A DNA stretch of 9,257 bases from an uncultured cyanobacterium (GTDB lineage Bacteria > Cyanobacteriota > Cyanobacteriia > Cyanobacteriales > Geitlerinemataceae), in NCBI GenBank assembly GCA_937121005.1, contig CAKZKB010000576.1:1-9257 (forward strand), written 5' to 3'. Every line of letters starts with the position of its first letter. The stretch's first letter is position 1. The translations under genes and the position numbers were made by a program. This document shows, in pieces, positions 1 to 4,902 of this stretch. The notes beneath the pieces were generated by a model. The model was not told where the DNA came from, ran no database searches, and saw nothing but the letters and a program-made list of their open reading frames with translations.

Positions 1-374
1 GAACCGCCAATATTCAGGGTAGCATTTTCTCCAAAAATAATCCCGTTGGGATTGAGCAAAAACAGATTTGCCGTTCCTTGCGCCTCAAGAAGTCCGTCAA
101 TTTGAGAAATAGAATCACCCGTAACTCGACTAAAAATGTTGTGCACGTCCGCAGCATTAACAAATGTTGCCGAACCGCTTGTGGGAATGGAAAACTCGCT
201 GAAGCTATGGAATAGGTTATCGCCGACGCGACTGCCTGCGGTGATGGTAAAATTCAAATTGTCGGGCGTGGCGACATCGCTAGGCAATGTTCCATCAGGA
301 ACAATTTGCCCGATTGCTACCTGGGGCAATATTGTCCCCAATAGTACAGTATAAAACCCGATAAACCGTTTCAT
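1..374 (-). CDS. Two-partner-secretion exoprotein, filamentous haemagglutinin-type N-terminus (partial)
   Basis: The ATG at 374 opens a frame that stays open to the window edge: 124 residues, with the C-terminal part missing. Residues 1-22 form a signal peptide (basic start MKRF, hydrophobic core, small residues near AIG). The rest matches the secretion (TPS) domain that cyanobacterial exoproteins share with filamentous haemagglutinins: an early IVPDGTLPS segment, a DNLFHSFSEFSIP segment, then LFLLNPNGIIFG with the NPNG signature at 108-111. In this family the domain is recognised by an outer-membrane TpsB/FhaC pore, and the passenger, usually a long beta-helix, is exported to the surface or medium. 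What the passenger does here (adhesin, CHAT-protease fusion or other) cannot be seen. No strong Shine-Dalgarno is visible, only a weak AGG about 7 bases upstream. Family call is confident from the motifs; the length is unknown. Confidence 0.88.
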   Translation of the reverse strand, partial: MKRFIGFYTVLLGTILPQVAIGQIVPDGTLPSDVATPDNLNFTITAGSRVGDNLFHSFSEFSIPTSGSATFVNAADVHNIFSRVTGDSISQIDGLLEAQGTANLFLLNPNGIIFGENATLNIGG

Positions 375-475
375 TTTTTTAAACCTACCAGCTAACAGGG
401 CTGGACAGATGCACGAGATAGTTAAATATTGTTACAGATAGAGCAAAAGGTGTTTCCTCAGCGCTCTTACTTTCG

Positions 476-504
476 ATTATAGCAGTTCGGTGCAATCTAT
501 GAAA
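476..504 (-). promoter_or_regulatory. Extended -10 promoter for the TPS exoprotein gene
   Basis: Read on the minus strand, TGCTATAAT occupies 484-476: a perfect TATAAT preceded by the TGN extended -10 element. The hexamer 17 bases further upstream (504-499, TTTCAT) is a poor -35, which extended -10 promoters tolerate. Initiation near 469 would give a leader of about 95 bases before the ATG at 374. The call rests on sequence match only. Confidence 0.5.
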
Positions 505-557
505 AGTTATATTTTTGACGATCGCCGAGTTCGCCGTCAATTCCCTCGAGCGCCAAA

Positions 558-586
558 GAGGGATCTGACGATCGATCGGATCCCTC
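558..586 (-). terminator. Possible intrinsic terminator of the small-peptide unit
   Basis: An exact 8-bp inverted repeat, GAGGGATC at 558-565 and GATCCCTC at 579-586, encloses 13 bases that include the self-complementary CGATCGATCG. On the minus strand the hairpin is followed by only three T. It lies 86 bases past the stop of the secreted peptide gene and before the TPS promoter, the right place to separate the two units. The short T tract makes it a weak terminator; it could also be a protein-binding palindrome. Confidence 0.4.
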
Positions 587-672
587 CTTAAACAAGCGTG
601 GAAATTAGGAATGAATGCTCACTTTGTTCCATGCTGTACCCATTTTAGACTTTCTTATGATATACACTCTCT

Positions 673-882
673 CTACCAGCAGATTACCCAAGGAAGGAAC
701 GGAATTGGAGTGCACGGTGCTTGCGGCGAGAACGTGCTTACCGATGTTGCAGAATTATTTGTCACTAGGGCTTGACTTTCCGTTTCGATCGCGGTATCTT
801 TAGTTTCAATGGGAGAAGTGGAAGCACCGAGAGCTAACACAGCAGCAGTGGAGACAATTAAAGCAGCTTTATTAAGTTTCAT
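673..882 (-). CDS. Small secreted peptide with C-terminal Cys-bounded hydrophobic loop
   Basis: This 69-residue product is not a family I recognise. The start is well supported: GAGGA sits about 8 bases before the ATG at 882. Residues 1-25 are a classic signal peptide (MKLNK, then a run of A, V, L and I ending near ALGAS). Residues 26-52 are polar, rich in Thr, Ser, Glu and Asn, with no predicted core. The last 14 residues are hydrophobic with four prolines, APCTPIPFLPWVICW, with cysteines at 57 and 68 that could close a 12-residue disulfide loop, plus two tryptophans and a terminal Trp. It lies 45 bases downstream of a broken small gene on the same strand, probably in the same transcript. 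The form, leader plus short Cys-bounded end, could suit a secreted signalling or antimicrobial peptide, but no maturation or export gene is next to it, so no function is assigned. Confidence 0.6.
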   Translation of the reverse strand: MKLNKAALIVSTAAVLALGASTSPIETKDTAIETESQALVTNNSATSVSTFSPQAPCTPIPFLPWVICW

Positions 883-927
883 GGCTCATTTCCTCAAGGC
901 AGTTGGTTGGTTCGCTATATTTCCAAT

Positions 928-1133
928 CTAACTACCCTGACTGGAATAGTCCAAGAGATCGATCGCCCTTTCTTCGTGTTCGCGATCGTCTATAGGTGGG
1001 ATTTCCTCTTGCAAGAAATTCCTAAGTTTTCCAATCCGTCATGTTTTAACCTCCGCAGAAACGGCGAAATCGGGCTGATTTTGCTGTTTTCATGTGGCAA
1101 TGTAGCGATCGTCACACTGCGGTATTCTGCCAT
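928..1133 (-). pseudogene. Small gene split by a one-base frameshift (or sequencing error)
   Basis: From the ATG at 1133 (AAAGG five bases upstream, in-frame TGA five codons upstream) a 47-codon frame runs to a TAG at 990. Its first 35 or so codons read like protein (HENSKISPISPFLRRLK, then HDGLE). At the run of four A on the minus strand (1030-1027) the protein-like signal passes to another frame: KLRNFLQEEIPPIDD, then REHEERAIDLLDYSSQGS, ending at the TAG at 928-930. Five A instead of four would join both parts into one 68-residue, charged, probably helical protein, with HIP1-core sites fitting the joined frame. If the TAG were read through, the same frame runs 13 more codons to a TGA at 886-888, just before the secreted peptide ATG. 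I do not recognise the family. It may be a decayed gene, a base-call error, or a frameshifted expression; a shadow of an antisense frame is not excluded. Confidence 0.45.
1050..1054 (-). promoter_or_regulatory. Strong internal Shine-Dalgarno inside the broken small gene
   Basis: GGAGG on the minus strand lies exactly 7 bases before an ATG at 1042. That ATG opens only six codons (MTDWKT) before TAG at 1022-1024. With one A removed from the A4 run at 1027-1030, it would instead enter the downstream frame and give a 37-residue product. It may be a second entry point for the distal part of the small gene, or chance. Confidence 0.35.
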
Positions 1134-1142
1134 ACTCGCCTT

Positions 1143-1171
1143 TTGATATCAGAGTTGTAGTATTTTGTCAA
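1143..1171 (-). promoter_or_regulatory. Sigma70-type promoter for the small-peptide unit
   Basis: On the minus strand a perfect TTGACA (1171-1166) is separated by 17 bases from TATCAA (1148-1143, 4 of 6 matches to TATAAT). Transcription would start near 1136, just ahead of the ATG at 1133, giving a nearly leaderless message for the broken small gene and a leader of about 250 bases for the secreted peptide at 882. The -10 overlaps the AAAGG that precedes the 1133 ATG, so promoter and ribosome binding site cannot both serve the same message. Confidence 0.5.
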
Positions 1172-1260
1172 CCGTAATTTGGCTGAAAAAAATCTTGAAG
1201 TTCGCGATCGGGGCTGAAAACAGGCCCCAGGCACTCAGGTATACTAGGCTAAACGGGTGT

Positions 1261-1326
1261 AGAAACCCGGTTTCTCGCTTATAGCCGGACAAAATCCGAG
1301 TTTCTCCCTTTAGAAACCGGGTTTCT
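1261..1326. repeat. Triple AGAAACC-type palindromic repeat
   Basis: Copy 1, AGAAACCCGGTTTCT (1261-1275), and copy 3, AGAAACCGGGTTTCT (1312-1326), are exact reverse complements of each other, and each is itself a near-perfect palindrome. A degenerate copy, AAAATCCGAGTTTCT, lies between them at 1291-1305. The unit can fold as one 15-bp stem with a 36-base loop or as separate small cruciforms. It resembles the short dispersed palindromic repeats common in filamentous cyanobacterial spacers. Start-to-start intervals of 30 and 21 bases and the lack of unique equal spacers rule out a CRISPR array. Confidence 0.8.
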
Positions 1327-1391
1327 CTGTACCACCTGAATACTGACGGCTCGCCTATACTGGAAAGCAGAAGTTACCCACTCCAGACAAA

Positions 1392-1964
1392 ATGGTAGTC
1401 GAGATCCCCTATCAACTGAGACAGTGGACGGTAGAGGAATACCACCGCTTAGCCGAAATAGGTGTTTTCGACCCTCAAGAACGGGTGGAGTTGCTGGACG
1501 GACAAATTATTTTAATGAGTACCAAAGGAACAGCGTACGCTTGCGCCAACCGACGTGCAGATAAACGATTTCGGCAACTGTTGGGCGATCGCGTTGAAGT
1601 GTGCATCCAAGATCCGGTTCAGTTAAGCGATCGCGCCGAACCCGAACCCGATATCGCAATTGTCAAACGCGATCGCTTTGAATATGCCAACCGCCACCCC
1701 AACCCATCCGATGTATTGTTAATTGTAGAAATTGCCGACACGACGCTAAAATACGATCGCGAGATTAAAGCGATCGCCTACGCACGGGCTGGTATTGGCG
1801 AATACTGGATACTCGATGTAGTCGATCGCCGCTTGCTAGTGTTTCGCCAACCCACTCCCAACGGATACCAACAGCAAACAATTGTATCGGAAACCGAATC
1901 GCCAACGCTCCTACAATTTCCCAATGCGACGATCGCGGTCAGCCAACTATTACCCCCGATTTAA
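1392..1964 (+). CDS. Uma2 family (DUF820) PD-(D/E)XK nuclease-like protein
   Basis: A 190-residue protein of the Uma2 family, very numerous in cyanobacteria and predicted to have a restriction-endonuclease-like fold; its biological role is not established. Visible features in order: ERVELLDGQII at 30-40, the acidic Pro-Asp of EPEPDIAIV at 84-91 (Asp87), Glu113 in LLIVEIAD, YDREIK at 121-126 with Lys126, and ARAGIGEYWILD at 131-142. Asp87, Glu113 and Lys126 are the likely metal-site set by family pattern, so the nuclease site looks intact. Where many relatives have GxRHA after the LLDG segment, this one has GTAYA, losing the usual His. There is no clear Shine-Dalgarno before the ATG. The C-terminus at 1964 is 74 bases from the next gene, so cotranscription is possible but not shown. 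Confidence 0.9.
   Translation: MVVEIPYQLRQWTVEEYHRLAEIGVFDPQERVELLDGQIILMSTKGTAYACANRRADKRFRQLLGDRVEVCIQDPVQLSDRAEPEPDIAIVKRDRFEYANRHPNPSDVLLIVEIADTTLKYDREIKAIAYARAGIGEYWILDVVDRRLLVFRQPTPNGYQQQTIVSETESPTLLQFPNATIAVSQLLPPI
1585..1777. repeat. Cluster of four HIP1 octamers in the Uma2 gene
   Basis: Perfect GCGATCGC occurs at 1585-1592, 1627-1634, 1669-1676 and 1770-1777. The first three are exactly 42 bases apart and in the same codon phase, each encoding a residue followed by Asp-Arg (GDR, SDR, RDR). HIP1 is a known hyper-abundant cyanobacterial octamer, and other copies occur across the window. Confidence 0.9.
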
Positions 1965-1966
1965 AT

Positions 1967-2016
1967 CTCGATACCGATCGCGCCTTGATTTTGCGCTACA
2001 CTTTGTAAATATCGAG
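1967..2016. repeat. Inverted repeat in the spacer before the pentapeptide gene
   Basis: CTCGATA at 1967-1973 and TATCGAG at 2010-2016 form an exact 7-bp inverted repeat around 36 bases that include AT-rich sequence (TTGATT at 1985, TAAATA at 2006, too poorly spaced to call a promoter). It could be an operator-like site or chance. Confidence 0.3.
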
Positions 2017-2024
2017 TGCGTTTC

Positions 2025-2028
2025 GGAG
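2025..2028 (+). promoter_or_regulatory. Ribosome binding site deciding the GTG start at 2039
   Basis: GGAG ends 10 bases before GTG 2039 but only 1 base before the in-frame TTG at 2030. The GTG start also places the basic MKLH directly at the head of the signal peptide, so it is preferred over the TTG. Confidence 0.65.
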
Positions 2029-2038
2029 ATTGTCCCCC

Positions 2039-2818
2039 GTGAAACTTCACCTCCTCGCCACTGTCACTTTAGGCGCGATCGCCCTATCGTTCCCTGCTGC
2101 GGCTGAAAACCTCTCCCACGTCCAACGGTTGCTGTCGGAAAACGAGTGTCCCAACTGCGATCTCAGCAGCGCCGGTCTCACCTACTCCCGCCTCGCTGGG
2201 GCCAACTTGCAGGGGGCCAACTTGGTACGGGCCAACCTTTCCCAAGCCGATCTCACCGGGGCCGACTTGCGCGGGGCTAACCTCACAGGTGCGTCCCTAT
2301 CGGAAGCCATTTTGATCGGTGCGGATCTGCGCGGGGCCAACCTGACGGGAGTCGATATGCGCTGGGCCTATTTAACGGACGTGCAACTCGAAGATGCCGA
2401 TTTGACTGGGGTGAATTTGCGCCACGCCCGAGGCATTCCGGCTGATATTGTCGAACCCATGCAACTGTTTTTGTGGGGGAACGACGAAGCCGAACGGGGC
2501 AATTTTCCGCGAGCGATTTCTTATTACAATCAGGCTTTATCCCTGAACTCGGATTTGGCGGCTGTGTATTTGGCGCGGGCGATCTCTTACAATCGCATGG
2601 GCGATACCAATGAAGCGTTAGCCGATGCGAACTACGCGGCGGAACTGTTTTTTGCCGAAGGCGACGAGACCGGATTTCAAATGTCAGAACAGTTTATTGC
2701 CGCAGTTGAATTCGATCTGGAAATGGATCGAGAACGCCGAGAAAATCCAGGTGGAAATGGCAACCTAATGAATGTCATCGGTGGGTTGGCAAGTTTATTT
2801 TTACAAGGTTTCTTCTAA
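2039..2818 (+). CDS. Exported pentapeptide-repeat and TPR protein
   Basis: A 259-residue protein from the GTG start. Residues 1-22 are a signal peptide (MKLHLLATVTLGAIALSFPA, then small residues), so the product should act in the periplasm, thylakoid lumen or outside. Residues 24-41 carry VQRLLSENECPNCDL, a Cys-pair lead-in (Cys37, Cys40) common ahead of pentapeptide domains in cyanobacteria. About 18 A(D/N)LxG-type pentapeptides follow (42-131), expected to form a right-handed quadrilateral beta-helix. Then come two TPR-like helical hairpins (about 147-172 and 174-203), a charged linker, and a hydrophobic C-terminus (GGLASLFLQGFF). The combination suggests a scaffold for protein binding; no enzyme motif is visible. 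Only one base separates its stop from the dehydrogenase ATG, so the two are probably co-expressed, though a shared function is not obvious. Confidence 0.85.
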   Translation: MKLHLLATVTLGAIALSFPAAAENLSHVQRLLSENECPNCDLSSAGLTYSRLAGANLQGANLVRANLSQADLTGADLRGANLTGASLSEAILIGADLRGANLTGVDMRWAYLTDVQLEDADLTGVNLRHARGIPADIVEPMQLFLWGNDEAERGNFPRAISYYNQALSLNSDLAAVYLARAISYNRMGDTNEALADANYAAELFFAEGDETGFQMSEQFIAAVEFDLEMDRERRENPGGNGNLMNVIGGLASLFLQGFF

Positions 2819-2819
2819 T

Positions 2820-3857
2820 ATGCAAGCTGCCTTACTTTACGGACAAGAAGATCTGCGCTTGGAAACCGTGGCCGATCCGGTTCCCAATGCGGGAGAAGTG
2901 GTTCTAAAAGTGCGATCGGCGACGACTTGCGGCACGGATCTAAAAGTGTGGCGGCGCGGTAGCCATGCCAAAATGCTAACATTACCGACGTTGTTCGGTC
3001 ACGAAGCAGCCGGGGAAATTGTGGCGATCGGAGAAGGGGTGACAAATTGGCAAATTGGCGATCGCGTTGTTGCCAACAATAGCGCCCCTTGTTTCGACTG
3101 TTTTTACTGCGATCGCCAAGCCTTTTCTTTATGCGAAAATTTGACTTGGAATAACGGCACGTTTGCTGAATATTTAAAGGTTCCAGAGGCGATCGTCCGG
3201 CACAATTTGTTAAGAATACCCGAAGGAACGCCGGACGAATTGGCATCGCTGACCGAACCTCTGGCTTGCGTTTTGCATGGCGCGTCCCGATCGCAGGTAC
3301 GAAAAGGCGATCGCGTTGTTGTCCTCGGTGATGGGGCGATCGGCTTGATGTTTGTGGCGGTTTTAGTCCACCATTATCGCGCCAAAGTTATCCTGGTTGG
3401 GGGACGAGACGATCGCCTAGAAATTGGAAAACAATTTGGGGCAGATTCTATATTTAACTACCGCAAATTGACGGCAAAACTGCCTGAAATCGTGCGAGAC
3501 TTAACTGAGGGACGCGGTGCGGATGCAGTCATCGAAGCGACAGGCGTACCGCAAACCTGGGAAACAGCGATCGCTTGCGCTCGACCCGGTGCGACTGTTA
3601 ATCTATTTGGAGGTTGTCCTCGAGATACAAATATCTCTGTGGCAACCGAACCCTTGCATTACAGCGAACTAACCATTAAAGGCGTATTTCACAATACCCC
3701 CGGTTTCGTCCGCGAAGCCTTACAATTGTTGGCAAGCGGCACGATTCAATTTGAGTGGTTGTTAAGCGATCGCCGGCCGTTAAAAGACCTCGAAACTGCT
3801 TTTCGCGATATGGGTCAGCGCAAAGCAATTAAAGTGGCGATCGACTGTTCTGGTTAG
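2820..3857 (+). CDS. Zinc-dependent alcohol dehydrogenase, medium-chain (MDR) superfamily
   Basis: A 345-residue cytosolic NAD(P)-dependent alcohol, polyol or sugar dehydrogenase. The ATG at 2820 is chosen because it lies one base after the previous stop, has AAGG 11 bases upstream, and starts the conserved MQAALLYG strand; longer in-frame versions overlap the upstream gene. The catalytic zinc set is Cys37 (CGTD), His61-Glu62 (GHE) and Glu146 (TEP). The structural zinc lobe is complete with Cys91, Cys94, Cys97 and Cys105. The GroES-like half is followed by a Rossmann domain with LGDGAIGLM at 169-177. The second strand ends in GGR rather than an acidic residue, hinting at, not proving, NADP preference. 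Architecture resembles threonine, sorbitol or sugar dehydrogenases; the substrate cannot be named. Its TAG overlaps the stop of the convergent Uma2 gene by 4 bases. Confidence 0.9.
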   Translation: MQAALLYGQEDLRLETVADPVPNAGEVVLKVRSATTCGTDLKVWRRGSHAKMLTLPTLFGHEAAGEIVAIGEGVTNWQIGDRVVANNSAPCFDCFYCDRQAFSLCENLTWNNGTFAEYLKVPEAIVRHNLLRIPEGTPDELASLTEPLACVLHGASRSQVRKGDRVVVLGDGAIGLMFVAVLVHHYRAKVILVGGRDDRLEIGKQFGADSIFNYRKLTAKLPEIVRDLTEGRGADAVIEATGVPQTWETAIACARPGATVNLFGGCPRDTNISVATEPLHYSELTIKGVFHNTPGFVREALQLLASGTIQFEWLLSDRRPLKDLETAFRDMGQRKAIKVAIDCSG

Positions 3858-4585
3858 ATCGTATCGGGATCGATTCCGGCTTCTAAGAGTTTTTCTCGCA
3901 AGCGATCGGCACGTTGTTTTTCTTGTTCGGCGCGCCGTGTTTCCTGTTCTGCCAGTTCTCGCCCCCAGAGTAACAGATTACCATCCGCATCCCACCACCG
4001 CAACCAAGCACCAGAACGATTAAAATTCTCGCCGTACCAAACACCGAGAAACAGATCGACTCCGGCGATCCAATAGCGGCCATTTTCATCAGGCGAATCC
4101 AGGACGTAGCGACCGTTTTCATTTAGATGATAAACTTCTAAAACCTCCGTTTCGATATCGAAAATGGTATAGAAAGGAACTCGCAGCACTTGTTCGTAGA
4201 AAAACCATTTTCCTGGCGGATAAGTTGGCTTAACCGAATACTCCTCCCCTTCGGTATTAGAGAGAAACTCCATGACGATCGCCGGGATCGCACCTTGCAG
4301 TTGAGGCGTGTAGCTGCGAACTACATCAGTTTTGGGAACCCGCAGTTCCTGGATAAACGCCCAGTCGGGGCCTTTTACCACCAAGCGATTGTTGAGGGTG
4401 GCGCAAATGGCATAATTCGTTGTTGTCAGGGTGCGATCGTCGAGGTATCCGGCGCAATTGAGGGCTTCAGTTAGCGCCGCAGCGAGGACGGGTTGGTTAA
4501 TATTATCCACAGGATCGTCGGGCAAAACATAATCGTCGGGAAGCCGTTCCCAGGATACCGTAAAGCCGGAAGCAGTGACAGTCAT
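3854..4585 (-). CDS. Uma2 family (DUF820) nuclease-like protein with C-terminal coiled coil
   Basis: A 243-residue protein of a longer Uma2 subfamily than the gene at 1392. Visible motifs: WERLPDDYVLPDDPVDNINQ near the N-terminus, VKGPDWAFI with Asp74, IPAIVMEFLSNTEGEEYS with Glu106, and PTYPPGKWFFYEQVLRVPFY with Lys126, which together give the PD-(D/E)XK-type site. A beta-rich tail (LEVYHLNENGRYV) follows. Residues about 208-236 are charged and heptad-like (LAEQETRRAEQEKQRAD), a coiled coil usual in this subfamily and likely for dimerisation, ending in LEAGIDPDTI. The ATG at 4585 has no Shine-Dalgarno; the leader is an A-rich heptamer repeat. It is convergent with the dehydrogenase and shares the four bases 3854-3857 with it. 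The function of the family is unknown beyond predicted nuclease activity. Confidence 0.9.
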   Translation of the reverse strand: MTVTASGFTVSWERLPDDYVLPDDPVDNINQPVLAAALTEALNCAGYLDDRTLTTTNYAICATLNNRLVVKGPDWAFIQELRVPKTDVVRSYTPQLQGAIPAIVMEFLSNTEGEEYSVKPTYPPGKWFFYEQVLRVPFYTIFDIETEVLEVYHLNENGRYVLDSPDENGRYWIAGVDLFLGVWYGENFNRSGAWLRWWDADGNLLLWGRELAEQETRRAEQEKQRADRLREKLLEAGIDPDTI

Positions 4586-4596
4586 ATCAATTTTGG

Positions 4597-4621
4597 ATTT
4601 TAGATTTTAGATTTTAGATTT
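4597..4621. repeat. ATTTTAG heptamer tandem repeat
   Basis: Three perfect ATTTTAG units (4597-4603, 4604-4610, 4611-4617) and a partial fourth (ATTT, 4618-4621) lie 12-36 bases upstream of the Uma2 ATG, inside its leader. Heptameric short tandem repeats are a known class (STRR) in filamentous cyanobacteria; copy number may vary between strains. Confidence 0.9.
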
Positions 4622-4737
4622 CCCCTCGTTCCCTGGCTCTGCGGTGGGAATGCTATTCTAGAGGCTCTGCCTCGTATATTCTGGAGGCGGAGCCTCCATA
4701 TTACATTGCGTCCCAGAGGAACGCAACGAGGGGGAAA
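4619..4737. mobile_element. MITE-like element of three hairpins with terminal inverted repeats
   Basis: The ends TTTCCCCTCGTT (4619-4630) and AACGAGGGGGAAA (4725-4737) are inverted repeats with one extra base. Between them lie GAGGC-tct-GCCTC (4661-4673), GGAGGC-gga-GCCTCC (4683-4697), and TTGCGT(c)CC-aga-GG(a)ACGCAA (4706-4726). About 119 bp long, with no coding capacity. The layout fits a small non-autonomous or REP-like dispersed element; no clear target duplication is visible, and the left end abuts the heptamer array. Confidence 0.55.
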
Positions 4738-4760
4738 CTAAGAGATTTATCAAGGCGATG

Positions 4761-4779
4761 TCCTGAGCTTGTCGAAGGA
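4761..4779. repeat. Dispersed repeat TCCTGAGCTTGTCGAAGGA
   Basis: This 19-mer, with TCCT and AGGA ends, matches a short repeat I recognise from intergenic regions of many unrelated bacteria (also written from the other strand as CCTTCGACAAGCTCAGG). It is followed by a G-rich stretch ending in GATCTCC at 4792-4798. Its function is unknown. Confidence 0.6.
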
Positions 4780-4902
4780 GGGGTTAGGGGGGATCTCCTG
4801 AATCCTTAACGGTCATAGTTCGATCGTCGGAAGTCTTTTTTCTATTCTAGCTCCATTTCGGTACGAATTGCCGTTCCCGATCGCGCCAAATTGCGCTAGG
4901 GT

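Larger units (their letters stand above)
375..672. other. Intergenic region between TPS gene and small secreted peptide
   Basis: About 300 bases without a gene I can support. It holds the extended -10 promoter and leader of the TPS gene and the 8-bp-stem hairpin at 558-586. A plus-strand frame starting at 611 runs antisense into the secreted peptide gene but is not called, because the minus-strand frame has the better signals. Confidence 0.6.
1134..1391. other. Divergent intergenic region before the first Uma2 gene
   Basis: This spacer holds the leftward promoter at 1143-1171, a GGGGC/GCCCC hairpin at 1210-1228 with no T tract, and the triple palindromic repeat at 1261-1326. TATACT occurs at 1240-1245 and 1356-1361, either of which could be a -10 for the plus-strand gene at 1392, but neither has a convincing -35. 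Confidence 0.5.

Noticed and set aside
136..354. Plus-strand frame in the TPS gene
   Set aside because: Shadow of the minus-strand exoprotein frame, which has signal peptide and NPNG motif.
611..803. Plus-strand frames (ATG 611 and ATG 615) antisense to the secreted peptide
   Set aside because: AGGA abuts or is 4 bases or less from these starts, which is too close, while the minus frame has a good ribosome binding site and signal peptide.
907..1146. Plus-strand 79-codon frame across the small-gene region
   Set aside because: It starts at a TTG, its translation is an unstructured mix of Phe, Ile, Cys and Leu without a domain, and the opposite strand has better start signals and more protein-like sequence. 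AAGG lies 7 bases before the TTG, so it is not fully excluded.
1210..1228. GGGGC/GCCCC hairpin as a terminator
   Set aside because: No T tract on either side and no gene ending just upstream on either strand.
1261..1326. CRISPR array
   Set aside because: Only three units, self-palindromic, one degenerate, at intervals of 30 and 21 bases with no proper spacers, and no cas genes.
1882..2106. 74-codon plus-strand frame bridging the Uma2 gene and the pentapeptide gene
   Set aside because: It overlaps both real genes in another frame, is Arg/Tyr-rich without a domain, and lacks a ribosome binding site.
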